Source: Acidobacteriota bacterium (GTDB lineage Bacteria; Acidobacteriota; Thermoanaerobaculia; Multivoradales; SZUA-115). Taken from it: DNA of 6,221 nt. The stretch lies in NCBI GenBank assembly GCA_003231035.1, contig QIHU01000251.1:1-6221 (forward strand). The letters are read 5' to 3'. The notes beneath the pieces are model-generated. The model saw only the letters and a list, made by a program, of their open reading frames with translations, was not told the DNA's origin and did not search any database. Below are positions 1 through 5,339 of the stretch, one piece after another. Within the stretch, counting starts at the first letter, position 1. Each line of letters opens with the position of its first letter. The position numbers were made by a program, and so were the translations under genes.

Positions 1-882
1 GGTCGTGCCGTTGCACACGCAGTGGTCCATGATGCGCGAGAACTCAGAGAGGATGGTGCTCGCCCACACCGCGCGCGGCGGCGCCTCGATGCCCAGCATC
101 TTCTCCACTGTGCGGCAGTAGCCGATGTTGTTGATGAACGAGGAGCAATAGTTCAACCGATCGGTGTACGGGATCACCTGCTGCCAGGTATGGGTCTCGG
201 CCATTTTCTCAAAGCAGCGATGGAGGTAACCGATCTCCAACTCACTGGCGACGATGTTCTCGCCATCCATCTCGGCGACGATGCGAAAGGTTCCGTGCAT
301 CGCCGGATGCGAGGGACCGATGTTGACCGTCATGCGCTCAAAGAGATCGTCGTCGCCGTCTGAAGGCACGTCGAGCTTGGGCATGTACATCTTGTCTTCG
401 GTCAAAATCCACCGCCGCGCCGGGTCGTAGTCCTTACGCAGCGGGTGGCCCTGGAAGGCTTCGTGGGTCAGCAGCCGGCGCAGGTTCGGGTGGTTCTCGA
501 AGACCACCCCGAACATCTCCCAGGCTTCGCGCTCAAACCAGTTGGCGGCCTTCCACACCGGGATCAACGAGGGCAGCGTAAGGTCGTCCTCTCCCACCGG
601 GACCTTGAGCCGCAAACGGTGCGCGCGTGGCAACGAGTAGAGGTGATAGACCACCTCGAAGCGCTGCTCGCGGTCGGGAAAGTCGACCCCGCAAAGGTCC
701 AGCATCAGGTCGTAGCAGGTCGCGGGGTTGTCGCACAACTCGCGCGCCAACGCCGCCAGTATCGACTTGTCGACGATCCACGTCTCTTGATCGAGCCCCT
801 CTTGCGGAACGATCGTCCCCGGTGGGTAGTGGTCGATCAGAGCGTTGGCGGCTTGCGTCGTTGGGGACTGGGAATCCGTCAC
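1..882 (-). CDS. nuoCD: NADH-quinone oxidoreductase subunits C and D, fused (3' end beyond window)
   Basis: This encodes a peripheral-arm part of respiratory complex I, which passes electrons from NADH to quinone at the cytoplasmic membrane. From a GTG at 882 the frame stays open for 294 codons to the left edge, so the C-terminal half or more of the NuoD part is missing. Residues 1 to about 175 are NuoC (30-kDa subunit): the family signature is at 117-138 (EREAWEMFG, then NHPNLRRLL). NuoD (49-kDa subunit) begins near residue 184 with MTVNIGPSHPAMHG. His196 and Tyr245 match in motif and 49-residue spacing the bovine His59/Tyr108 pair at the quinone site. C and D are one continuous frame, as in Escherichia coli. 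The GTG lies 7 bases after the nuoB stop, implying co-transcription. No in-frame start was seen in the codons just upstream, and no clear ribosome site precedes it, so translational coupling is likely. Family call is secure; the exact start is probable. Confidence 0.95.
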   Translation of the reverse strand, partial: MTDSQSPTTQAANALIDHYPPGTIVPQEGLDQETWIVDKSILAALARELCDNPATCYDLMLDLCGVDFPDREQRFEVVYHLYSLPRAHRLRLKVPVGEDDLTLPSLIPVWKAANWFEREAWEMFGVVFENHPNLRRLLTHEAFQGHPLRKDYDPARRWILTEDKMYMPKLDVPSDGDDDLFERMTVNIGPSHPAMHGTFRIVAEMDGENIVASELEIGYLHRCFEKMAETHTWQQVIPYTDRLNYCSSFINNIGYCRTVEKMLGIEAPPRAVWASTILSEFSRIMDHCVCNGTT

Positions 883-889
883 GGGGTGA

Positions 890-1447
890 TCAGGCGGAGA
901 CCGCGGCGGCTTGGTTTCCGACGCCTTGAGTTCCGACGCCTTCAGTTCCGGCACGGGCCTTCTCCTCTTTAAGCCTCTTGCGGTGGGCCTGGCGATCACG
1001 AATCACCTTTTCCTTGAGCTGCAAGATGCCGTAAATCAGCCCTTCCGGGGTGGGTGGGCAACCGGGTACGTAAACATCCACGGGGATGATCTCGTCGATC
1101 CCTTGCATCACGTGGTACGCCCGATAGAAACCGCCAGAACAAGCACAGGCTCCCATCGAAACCACCCACTTGGGATCGGCCATCTGGTCGTAAATCTTCT
1201 TCAACACCGGCCCCATCTTGTCGTTGATGGTGCCGGCAACGATCAGCAAGTCGCTTTGCCGCGGCGAAAACCGCACCACCTCGGAACCGAAACGGGCCAT
1301 ATCGTAATGGCTCGAAACCGAACTCATGAACTCGATCGCGCAGCAGGCCGTGCCAAACGGGAAGGGCCAGAAGGAATGGCGCTGAGACCAATCTTCCAAG
1401 GCGTCAAACTGGGTGGTAACCCAACTCTCTCCAGTCAGTCCTTTCAT
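890..1447 (-). CDS. nuoB: NADH-quinone oxidoreductase subunit B
   Basis: NuoB carries the terminal iron-sulphur cluster N2 of complex I, which hands electrons to quinone at the interface with NuoD. The 185-residue product shows the full signature: FGTACCAIEFM (Cys35, Cys36), GACACSGG (Cys101) and VPGCPPTPEG (Cys130) supply the four cluster ligands. Cys103 is an extra cysteine in a slot that is Asn in E. coli. The ATG at 1447 was chosen over an in-frame ATG at 1555 because AAAGGAAGGG sits 9 bases before it, and the 36 extra residues look unlike NuoB. The charged tail after residue 150 ends in a short Gly/Thr/Val repeat (GTEGV, GTQGV) unlike core NuoB. It is the first gene of the run and nuoCD follows at once. 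The usual upstream neighbour nuoA is absent; a divergent gene lies there instead. Confidence 0.96.
   Translation of the reverse strand: MKGLTGESWVTTQFDALEDWSQRHSFWPFPFGTACCAIEFMSSVSSHYDMARFGSEVVRFSPRQSDLLIVAGTINDKMGPVLKKIYDQMADPKWVVSMGACACSGGFYRAYHVMQGIDEIIPVDVYVPGCPPTPEGLIYGILQLKEKVIRDRQAHRKRLKEEKARAGTEGVGTQGVGNQAAAVSA
916..951. repeat. 15-base tandem repeat in the nuoB tail
   Basis: TTCCGACGCCTTGAG (916-930) and TTCCGACGCCTTCAG (931-945) differ at one base and are followed by a partial third copy (946-951). They encode the Gly/Thr/Gln/Val repeat in the NuoB C-terminal tail and keep the frame. Confidence 0.8.
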
Positions 1448-1456
1448 CGTCTCTAG

Positions 1457-1466
1457 CCCTTCCTTT
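1457..1466 (-). promoter_or_regulatory. Ribosome binding site of nuoB
   Basis: On the minus strand this reads AAAGGAAGGG, a strong purine-rich Shine-Dalgarno sequence ending 9 bases before the ATG at 1447. It decides the nuoB start against the upstream in-frame ATG at 1555. Confidence 0.75.
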
Positions 1467-1475
1467 CGACCGCTG

Positions 1476-1504
1476 ACTGTATCATCTGCCCCAGCTACCC
1501 ACAA
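1476..1504 (-). promoter_or_regulatory. Candidate promoter for nuoB-nuoCD
   Basis: On the minus strand TTGTGG (1504-1499) and TACAGT (1481-1476) are separated by 17 bases. The -10 matches the sigma-70 consensus at 4 of 6 positions and the -35 at 3 of 6. The expected start near 1469 would leave a leader of about 20 bases containing the ribosome site. The match is modest, so this is only a candidate. Repeated CACAAG and ACGCTTG words surround the -35 (see findings). Confidence 0.35.
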
Positions 1505-1573
1505 GACGCTTGCGCAATCCGTCACAAGCACCGAAACGCTTGTCTTCCCTATCATTTACGGCCCTATTCGGGC

Positions 1574-1579
1574 TAGCAT
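1574..1579 (+). promoter_or_regulatory. Possible -10 element of the HesB/IscA-like gene
   Basis: TAGCAT matches the -10 consensus at 4 of 6 positions and ends exactly 6 bases before the ATG at 1586, so the start codon would be the first transcribed base. No convincing -35 lies at 16-18 bases. The same geometry recurs before two other genes here. If real, it would favour a leaderless start at 1586 over the 1592 start preferred on protein similarity. Confidence 0.22.
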
Positions 1580-1591
1580 CCCAGGATGAAA

Positions 1592-1864
1592 ATGACGCTT
1601 ACGGCCGCCGCCACTTTGGCTGCTCGAAGGGACTTGGGGGGAAACCGCAAGCTGCGCATCGCCTTCGCCGGTGGCTGCGGCGCAATGGGCTTTCGTCTCG
1701 CCGCGGCGCGCCGTGCCGTGGATGGCGACCTGGAACTCGAGATCGCCGGAATCCCGCTACTGCTCGATCGACAGGCCGCCAGCGAGTTGAACGGCGCCGT
1801 GCTCGACTACGATGAGGACGAGGGTTTCCAGCTCGACCACCCCCAGTGGGGAGTTAGCTGCTAG
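1592..1864 (+). CDS. HesB/IscA-like iron-sulphur biosynthesis domain protein
   Basis: The 90-residue product resembles A-type iron-sulphur carriers (IscA, ErpA, HesB), which hold or pass on Fe-S clusters in the cytoplasm. Visible family traits are the MTLT start, a beta-rich core, the loop AGGCGAMGF (Cys29) where IscA has SGCSGM, a conserved LDY followed by GF and a Pro (71-84), and a C-terminal Cys. Classical members have three ligand cysteines, one central and two in a C-terminal CGC motif. Here only Cys29 and Cys90 remain, and Cys90 is the last residue, so cluster binding may be altered or need a partner or dimer. The ATG at 1592 gives the family-like N-terminus and has GG 6 bases upstream; an ATG at 1586 would add two residues. 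It is divergent from nuoB and converges with the rubrerythrin-like gene 14 bases away. Family membership is likely; function is inferred. Confidence 0.72.
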   Translation: MTLTAAATLAARRDLGGNRKLRIAFAGGCGAMGFRLAAARRAVDGDLELEIAGIPLLLDRQAASELNGAVLDYDEDEGFQLDHPQWGVSC

Positions 1865-1878
1865 ATCCGCCGCCCCAG

Positions 1879-2283
1879 CTACGCCGATTCGGCAACGTCG
1901 CCCTGCGACGAGTTGAAGGCCCGGCGCAGCTCTTCTAGCCGCTCTCTGTCACCGGCCAGCGCCACGATGGTCGCTTGGAGAACCTCAGCGGCCACGCCAT
2001 CGACTTCGCGAACCATCTTCGGATAGAGAAGGTTCTCCTGGTAGCTCTCCTGAGCGATGGCCGCCGCCAAATTCTTGGCGGCGTCGCGAACTTGCCCCGC
2101 CGCTTCAATCTGAGCCACCGCCCGCGCATCTTTGTCGGCGGCAAGCTGGCGCCAGTTGGCCGCCAGATTAGACTGCCCGTCGCGCTCGGCTCGCACGGCG
2201 AAGGCGCGGTAGAGCGCGGCCTTCTCGGCCTCGGCGATGAAGGCGGTCTTCAGATGCTCCTGGGCTCGCGGTAGTCTTGACAC
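1879..2283 (-). CDS. Rubrerythrin-like ferritin-fold protein with degenerate metal site
   Basis: This 134-residue, almost wholly helical, Ala-rich protein resembles the four-helix domain of rubrerythrin, a di-iron peroxidase of oxidative-stress defence. By eye, AFIAEAEKAALYRAF (14-28) aligns with AFAGESQARNRY, and AAIAQESYQENLLYP (74-88) aligns with the GEHHEYTEMYP region. Glu18 and Glu79 keep two ligand positions. The second-helix ExxH is replaced by Lys51 and Arg54, the second Glu of helix three appears to be Gln82, and the last-helix Glu/His pair is not evident. The rubredoxin domain is absent. It therefore probably does not bind a normal di-iron centre. The start is a GTG at 2283, supported by AGGAG 9 bases upstream. 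It converges with the HesB-like gene and diverges from the phosphatase. Fold assignment is likely; catalytic activity is doubtful. The alignment was recalled, not computed. Confidence 0.7.
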   Translation of the reverse strand: MSRLPRAQEHLKTAFIAEAEKAALYRAFAVRAERDGQSNLAANWRQLAADKDARAVAQIEAAGQVRDAAKNLAAAIAQESYQENLLYPKMVREVDGVAAEVLQATIVALAGDRERLEELRRAFNSSQGDVAESA

Positions 2284-2292
2284 CTAAGAAAT

Positions 2293-2297
2293 CTCCT
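2293..2297 (-). promoter_or_regulatory. Ribosome binding site of the rubrerythrin-like gene
   Basis: AGGAG on the minus strand, within AAGAGGAGA, lies 9 bases before the GTG at 2283 and supports that GTG as the start codon. Confidence 0.7.
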
Positions 2298-2317
2298 CTT
2301 CGTTGCTGCGAGTGGTG

Positions 2318-2347
2318 ATTGTACGCTTTACAGAGCCGCCGGGCCAA
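2318..2347 (-). promoter_or_regulatory. Sigma-70-type promoter of the rubrerythrin-like gene
   Basis: On the minus strand TTGGCC (2347-2342) and TACAAT (2323-2318) are 18 bases apart, matching the consensus at 4 of 6 and 5 of 6 positions. The expected start near 2311 leaves a leader of about 28 bases that contains the AGGAG ribosome site. This is the best-formed promoter in the window. Its -10 context, GCGTACAATNACCA, recurs before the transglycosylase signal-peptide frame. Confidence 0.5.
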
Positions 2348-2441
2348 CCGGCTGCCTCTTTTTCCGTCTTGGAACATCCGAGTAGTTTTCGACGTATTCT
2401 CAGTGACCGAGGACGGCTCCCGTCCGCGACTCCCCCCCGCC

Positions 2442-4424
2442 ATGAAACGCTCGCTACACAAGTTCCTCATCCCGGCCGGCGCCACCGTCGTTCTCTTGGC
2501 GATCTCCATGGCCGGAGTACCGATTGTCAGTGTCTTCGCCCAGTTTGTGCTCACCGGGTTAGTGATCACCTTGGTGGTGTGGCTTGCGATCAAGATCTAT
2601 CAGGCTTTTCTGTGGAAGGTCGGGCGACGGCTTGCCTTTACCTACTTCCTGATTGGCATCGTGCCGATTCCGATGGTGGCCCTGTTGGCACTCGCCGTCA
2701 GCACTTTGCTATCGAGCTTCTTTCTCTCGCACCTCTACCGCACCGCCGTCGAAAAGACAGAGAGGGATCTGCTTGCGCGAGCCGAGCAACAGCTCTCCTT
2801 GTTCATTTTCGAACACCCGGCCCCGGAGACCCGAGACGGTTTCGCCTTCGACTACTACTTCAAGGGCCAAAGAGTCTCCGGCGCCGGCTTGGCGGGCGAA
2901 GACTGGCCCGCTTGGTTGACCGAACCACCCACTCCGGCGCCAGCACCGTCCACCGAATCCGCCCCGTCATCCGCGGCGGCGACTCCCCCGGAAGGGGTCG
3001 CACGCTACGTGGTGGGCAGCGACGGCTACCCCACTCTAGCGGTCGCGGTCGAGGAGGGGGACTGGGGGCTAACCGCTGTCTACCTGGGATCCTTGGCCGA
3101 GTTGCTGCGCAAACGAAGCGGCGTCTGGGTCGACCTGGAACGGGTGGGCGATGTTGAATCACTCGGCGTGGTGACCATTCGTGACATCAAGTTTCGCTCC
3201 AAGGAGACGGAAACCTCCACCCCGCCGGAGATCAAAGAAGACTTCTTCACCAGCCAAGCCAAGTCGGACGGCTTCCTCGACAAGCCCAAGATTTGGGCCT
3301 GGTATACCTCCGGCTCGATCTATTCGATCAGCGATGGCGCCCAGATCACCTCGGAGGTACGCGCCACACTCAACAGCACTCCTCGGGCGGTGTTCAGCAA
3401 GTTACTCTCCGACCAGCCCGAGCAGGATATAGAACCCTGGATCGCCCTCCTGGTCGTTGCCGCCTTCCTGTTGAGTGTCTATGGCGTCGCCGTGCTCCTA
3501 GCGTTGGCGATGATTTTCGGCCTGAGTCGCGCGGTCAACCATCTCTCGAGGGCGACCGCGGCAGTGCGTCGCGGCGACTTCTCGGTGCGCATCCCGGTCT
3601 ACCGGCGCGACCAGCTGGGCGAGTTGCAGCGCTCCTTCAACCAGATGTCGGCGGAGATGGAGGGGCTGGTGGCCACCGCCGCTCAGAAGGAGGCGCTCGA
3701 GAAGGAGCTGGAGATCGCGCGTCAGTTGCAGGAGAGTTTGCTGCCGACCGATCTGCCTCGCGGCGACGCGATCGATTTCGCCACCCTCTTCGAGCCCAGC
3801 GCCGCCATCGGCGGCGACTATTTCGACATTCTGCGGCTGGACGAGACGCACGTCGCGGTGGTGATCGCCGATGTCTCCGGCCACGGCCTCTCCTCCGGTT
3901 TGCGCATGGCGATGATCAAAGCGGCACTGCAAATTCTGGTCGACTCGGACACCCGGCCGGAACCCGGCGCCATCTTCAGCCGCCTCGATTCCTTGGTGCG
4001 CGCCAACGCCCATGACCGTTTCTTCGTCACCGCCACACTCGGCCTGCTCGACACCACCACCGGCGTTCTGGAAATCACCAGCGCCGGCCACCCGCCGACC
4101 TACCTGCTACGCGCGGGCGGAGTTCAAGAGATCATCATTCCCAGTTCGCCCTTGGGAATTCTGGGCAACGTCTACGAGAGCCGAGAGATCCAGTTGGAGA
4201 GCGGCGACTATTTGGTCTGGATGTCAGACGGCCTCATCGAGGCCACCAACCACCGCGACGACGCCTTTGGCTACGACCGAACCATAGAGGCACTGAGCGG
4301 CGATTTCGCCTCTCCGACCGAGGTTCGCGGGCGGTTGCTAGCGGCGGTCGATGCCCACGCCGAGGGGCGCGAGCCGGATGACGACCGGACGCTGGTGGTG
4401 ATGCGGTATCAGAAGCGCTCTTGA
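2442..4424 (+). CDS. Membrane-bound PP2C/SpoIIE-family serine/threonine phosphatase with HAMP domain
   Basis: The product (660 residues from this start) is a transmembrane sensor phosphatase of the RsbU/SpoIIE type. Such proteins remove phosphate from Ser/Thr on anti-anti-sigma factors or similar regulators. Three hydrophobic segments lie near 8-26, 31-52 and 66-92; the third contains a PIP motif, as in NtrY-like sensors. A region of about 240 residues outside the membrane includes a Pro/Ala/Ser-rich stretch near 160-185. A further membrane helix (about 334-360), a HAMP domain (361-413) and a coiled linker ending EIARQLQESLLP follow. The catalytic domain fills about 440-658. Metal-site motifs are intact: GGDYFD (Asp459), ADVSGHG (Asp477), SAGHPP (547-552), SDG (Asp596) and DDDRT (646-650). 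The start is uncertain: no ribosome site precedes ATG 2442, and in-frame GTG 2403 and TTG 2319 exist. ATG 2442 was chosen because it puts basic residues directly before the first helix. No substrate partner is visible nearby. Confidence 0.88.
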   Translation: MKRSLHKFLIPAGATVVLLAISMAGVPIVSVFAQFVLTGLVITLVVWLAIKIYQAFLWKVGRRLAFTYFLIGIVPIPMVALLALAVSTLLSSFFLSHLYRTAVEKTERDLLARAEQQLSLFIFEHPAPETRDGFAFDYYFKGQRVSGAGLAGEDWPAWLTEPPTPAPAPSTESAPSSAAATPPEGVARYVVGSDGYPTLAVAVEEGDWGLTAVYLGSLAELLRKRSGVWVDLERVGDVESLGVVTIRDIKFRSKETETSTPPEIKEDFFTSQAKSDGFLDKPKIWAWYTSGSIYSISDGAQITSEVRATLNSTPRAVFSKLLSDQPEQDIEPWIALLVVAAFLLSVYGVAVLLALAMIFGLSRAVNHLSRATAAVRRGDFSVRIPVYRRDQLGELQRSFNQMSAEMEGLVATAAQKEALEKELEIARQLQESLLPTDLPRGDAIDFATLFEPSAAIGGDYFDILRLDETHVAVVIADVSGHGLSSGLRMAMIKAALQILVDSDTRPEPGAIFSRLDSLVRANAHDRFFVTATLGLLDTTTGVLEITSAGHPPTYLLRAGGVQEIIIPSSPLGILGNVYESREIQLESGDYLVWMSDGLIEATNHRDDAFGYDRTIEALSGDFASPTEVRGRLLAAVDAHAEGREPDDDRTLVVMRYQKRS

Positions 4425-4451
4425 AGAAGCGGCTGCGAGTGGGCCACGAAC

Positions 4452-5102
4452 CTACACAGCCGGCCGCGGAAGACCCAACGTCTGGTAAATCCGTCGGATG
4501 TACTTACGCGTCTCACGGTAGGGCGGCACACCGCCGTAGCGTTTCACGGAGCCTTCGCCAGCGTTGTAGCTGGCTAGGGCCAATTTGAGGTCGCCGTCAA
4601 AACGGTCTAGGAGCCAGCGCAAGTACTTGGAGCCGGCTTCTAGGTTGCGCTCGGGCTCCCAGAGTTCAGAAGCACGGACGCCGAATCTCTTGGCGGTGGC
4701 GGGCATAAGTTGCATGAGGCCCCGGGCACCCTTGTGCGACAAAGCCCAGCGGTCATAGGCCGATTCGGCTTTGATCAGGGCGGCCACGACTTGGGGGTTG
4801 AGGCGGTGGCGTTTGGCGGTCTGGTGAATCAGCTTGCCGTAGGGGGTGGTGGGGACCGGTTGGGCTGGATTGAAGTTGACCTCGACGGACCGCGCGGGCG
4901 CCGGTTCCGGTTCCGGTTCGGGAGCGAGTTCTGGGACCGGTGGTTCGGGCTCCGGCAGCGGCACTTCGTCGTCGATGATGCGCTCGATGCGATCGAGCGG
5001 CAGAGTCATTCCACCACCGGAAGGGAGGGTCAGCTTCATCCGATCCTGCCCCACCAGCTCGTACTCGCGCACTTTCAGGAAGTGACCGTTGGTCATCAGC
5101 AC
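4452..5102 (-). CDS. Lytic transglycosylase, SLT (GH23) domain, with separated signal peptide
   Basis: The enzyme cleaves the MurNAc-GlcNAc bond of peptidoglycan with formation of a 1,6-anhydro ring, in the periplasm. From the GTG at 5102 the 216 residues comprise a small beta-rich front domain (1-46; MTNGHFLKV, then a LTLPSGG turn) of a kind often seen before such domains. A Pro/Glu-rich hinge (48-70) and the SLT domain (about 85-210) follow. SLT motifs are complete: IKAES with catalytic Glu113, GLMQLMP (128-134), SYNAGEG (178-184) and GVPPYRETRKY (191-201). As drawn, the protein has no signal peptide and its GTG has no ribosome site. A typical signal peptide lies directly upstream in another frame (see 5096-5197). 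A one-base frameshift, real or from sequencing, therefore probably hides the true start at 5197 or 5191. It converges with the phosphatase gene 27 bases away. Enzyme family is secure; whether an exported product is made is open. Confidence 0.88.
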   Translation of the reverse strand: MLMTNGHFLKVREYELVGQDRMKLTLPSGGGMTLPLDRIERIIDDEVPLPEPEPPVPELAPEPEPEPAPARSVEVNFNPAQPVPTTPYGKLIHQTAKRHRLNPQVVAALIKAESAYDRWALSHKGARGLMQLMPATAKRFGVRASELWEPERNLEAGSKYLRWLLDRFDGDLKLALASYNAGEGSVKRYGGVPPYRETRKYIRRIYQTLGLPRPAV

Positions 5103-5197
5103 CAGTCGGCCGGAGCCGCCAAGTAGGCCGATAGGGCTAAGGCGACCAGGGCGAATTCCCCGACCGGGCGGAAACGGAGGAAAGAGGGCATCACCAT
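5096..5197 (-). other. Signal-peptide-coding segment in another frame, probable true start of the transglycosylase
   Basis: From ATG 5197 (or ATG 5191) this frame encodes 33 residues before a TGA at 5098. It has Arg8 and Arg10, a hydrophobic core near 15-28 (FALVALALSAYLAA) and a small-residue end APA that suits signal peptidase I. The next frame then continues GRLVLMTNG into the transglycosylase. The two frames overlap, and one added base between about 5099 and 5116 would join them into a normal exported enzyme. No slippery heptamer of the X-XXY-YYZ type was seen there, so programmed shifting is not favoured. A sequence error or a recent inactivating deletion are the main options. Confidence 0.65.
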
Positions 5198-5203
5198 CTG
5201 GTC

Positions 5204-5209
5204 ATTGTA
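5204..5209 (-). promoter_or_regulatory. -10 element placed for a leaderless transglycosylase transcript
   Basis: TACAAT on the minus strand (5 of 6 to the consensus) ends exactly 6 bases before the ATG at 5197, so transcription should begin at or next to that A. No good -35 lies at 17-18 bases; a perfect TTGACA (5239-5234) is 24 bases away, which is too far for a standard promoter. This placement supports the signal-peptide frame as the real start of the gene. Confidence 0.4.
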
Positions 5210-5229
5210 CGCACGAGGGAGCGAACTCG

Positions 5230-5259
5230 TTGCTGTCAACTCCACCGACATGCTAGAAT
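5230..5259 (+). promoter_or_regulatory. Weak rightward promoter-like sequence
   Basis: TTGCTG (5230-5235) and TAGAAT (5254-5259) are 18 bases apart. The -10 matches at 5 of 6 positions. Nothing obvious on the plus strand follows except the hairpins at 5285-5316 and the antisense of the DUF3800 gene, so a short or antisense RNA is possible. It may also be chance. Confidence 0.2.
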
Positions 5260-5284
5260 CTACTCGATGTTATGGGCTGGTGAT

Positions 5285-5316
5285 AAGAGCCCTCGGGCTC
5301 TTCTGGGTTTCCCAGA
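5285..5316 (-). terminator. Two adjacent hairpins after the DUF3800 gene, probable terminator
   Basis: AAGAGCCC and GGGCTCTT (5285-5292 and 5295-5302) form a stem of about 7 pairs with a CTCG loop. TCTGGG and CCCAGA (5302-5307 and 5311-5316) form a second stem with a 3-base loop. They start about 24 bases past the DUF3800 stop on the minus strand. The T-run after the second hairpin is poor (CTCTTATC), so termination may be inefficient or of another type. They share base 5302, so both fit only with slight fraying. Confidence 0.45.
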
Positions 5317-5339
5317 TAGCCGGCCCACTTTTCTCGTGG

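Noticed and set aside
445..972. Long plus-strand frame opposite nuoCD
   Set aside because: It is the Arg/Val-rich antisense of a secure complex I gene, as expected in GC-rich DNA.
1448..1555. N-terminal extension of NuoB from an in-frame ATG at 1555
   Set aside because: The 36 extra residues do not resemble NuoB, and a strong ribosome site precedes the ATG at 1447.
4425..4462. CGGCTG / CAGCCG inverted repeat as a terminator between the phosphatase and transglycosylase genes
   Set aside because: The loop is over 20 bases, there is no T-run, and one arm lies in coding sequence.
5096..5116. Programmed ribosomal frameshifting in the transglycosylase
   Set aside because: No slippery heptamer or clear downstream structure was seen; a simple one-base loss or sequence error explains it better.
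5204..5239. TTGACA plus TACAAT as one standard promoter
   Set aside because: The spacing is 24 bases, too long for sigma-70; only the -10 was kept as a candidate.
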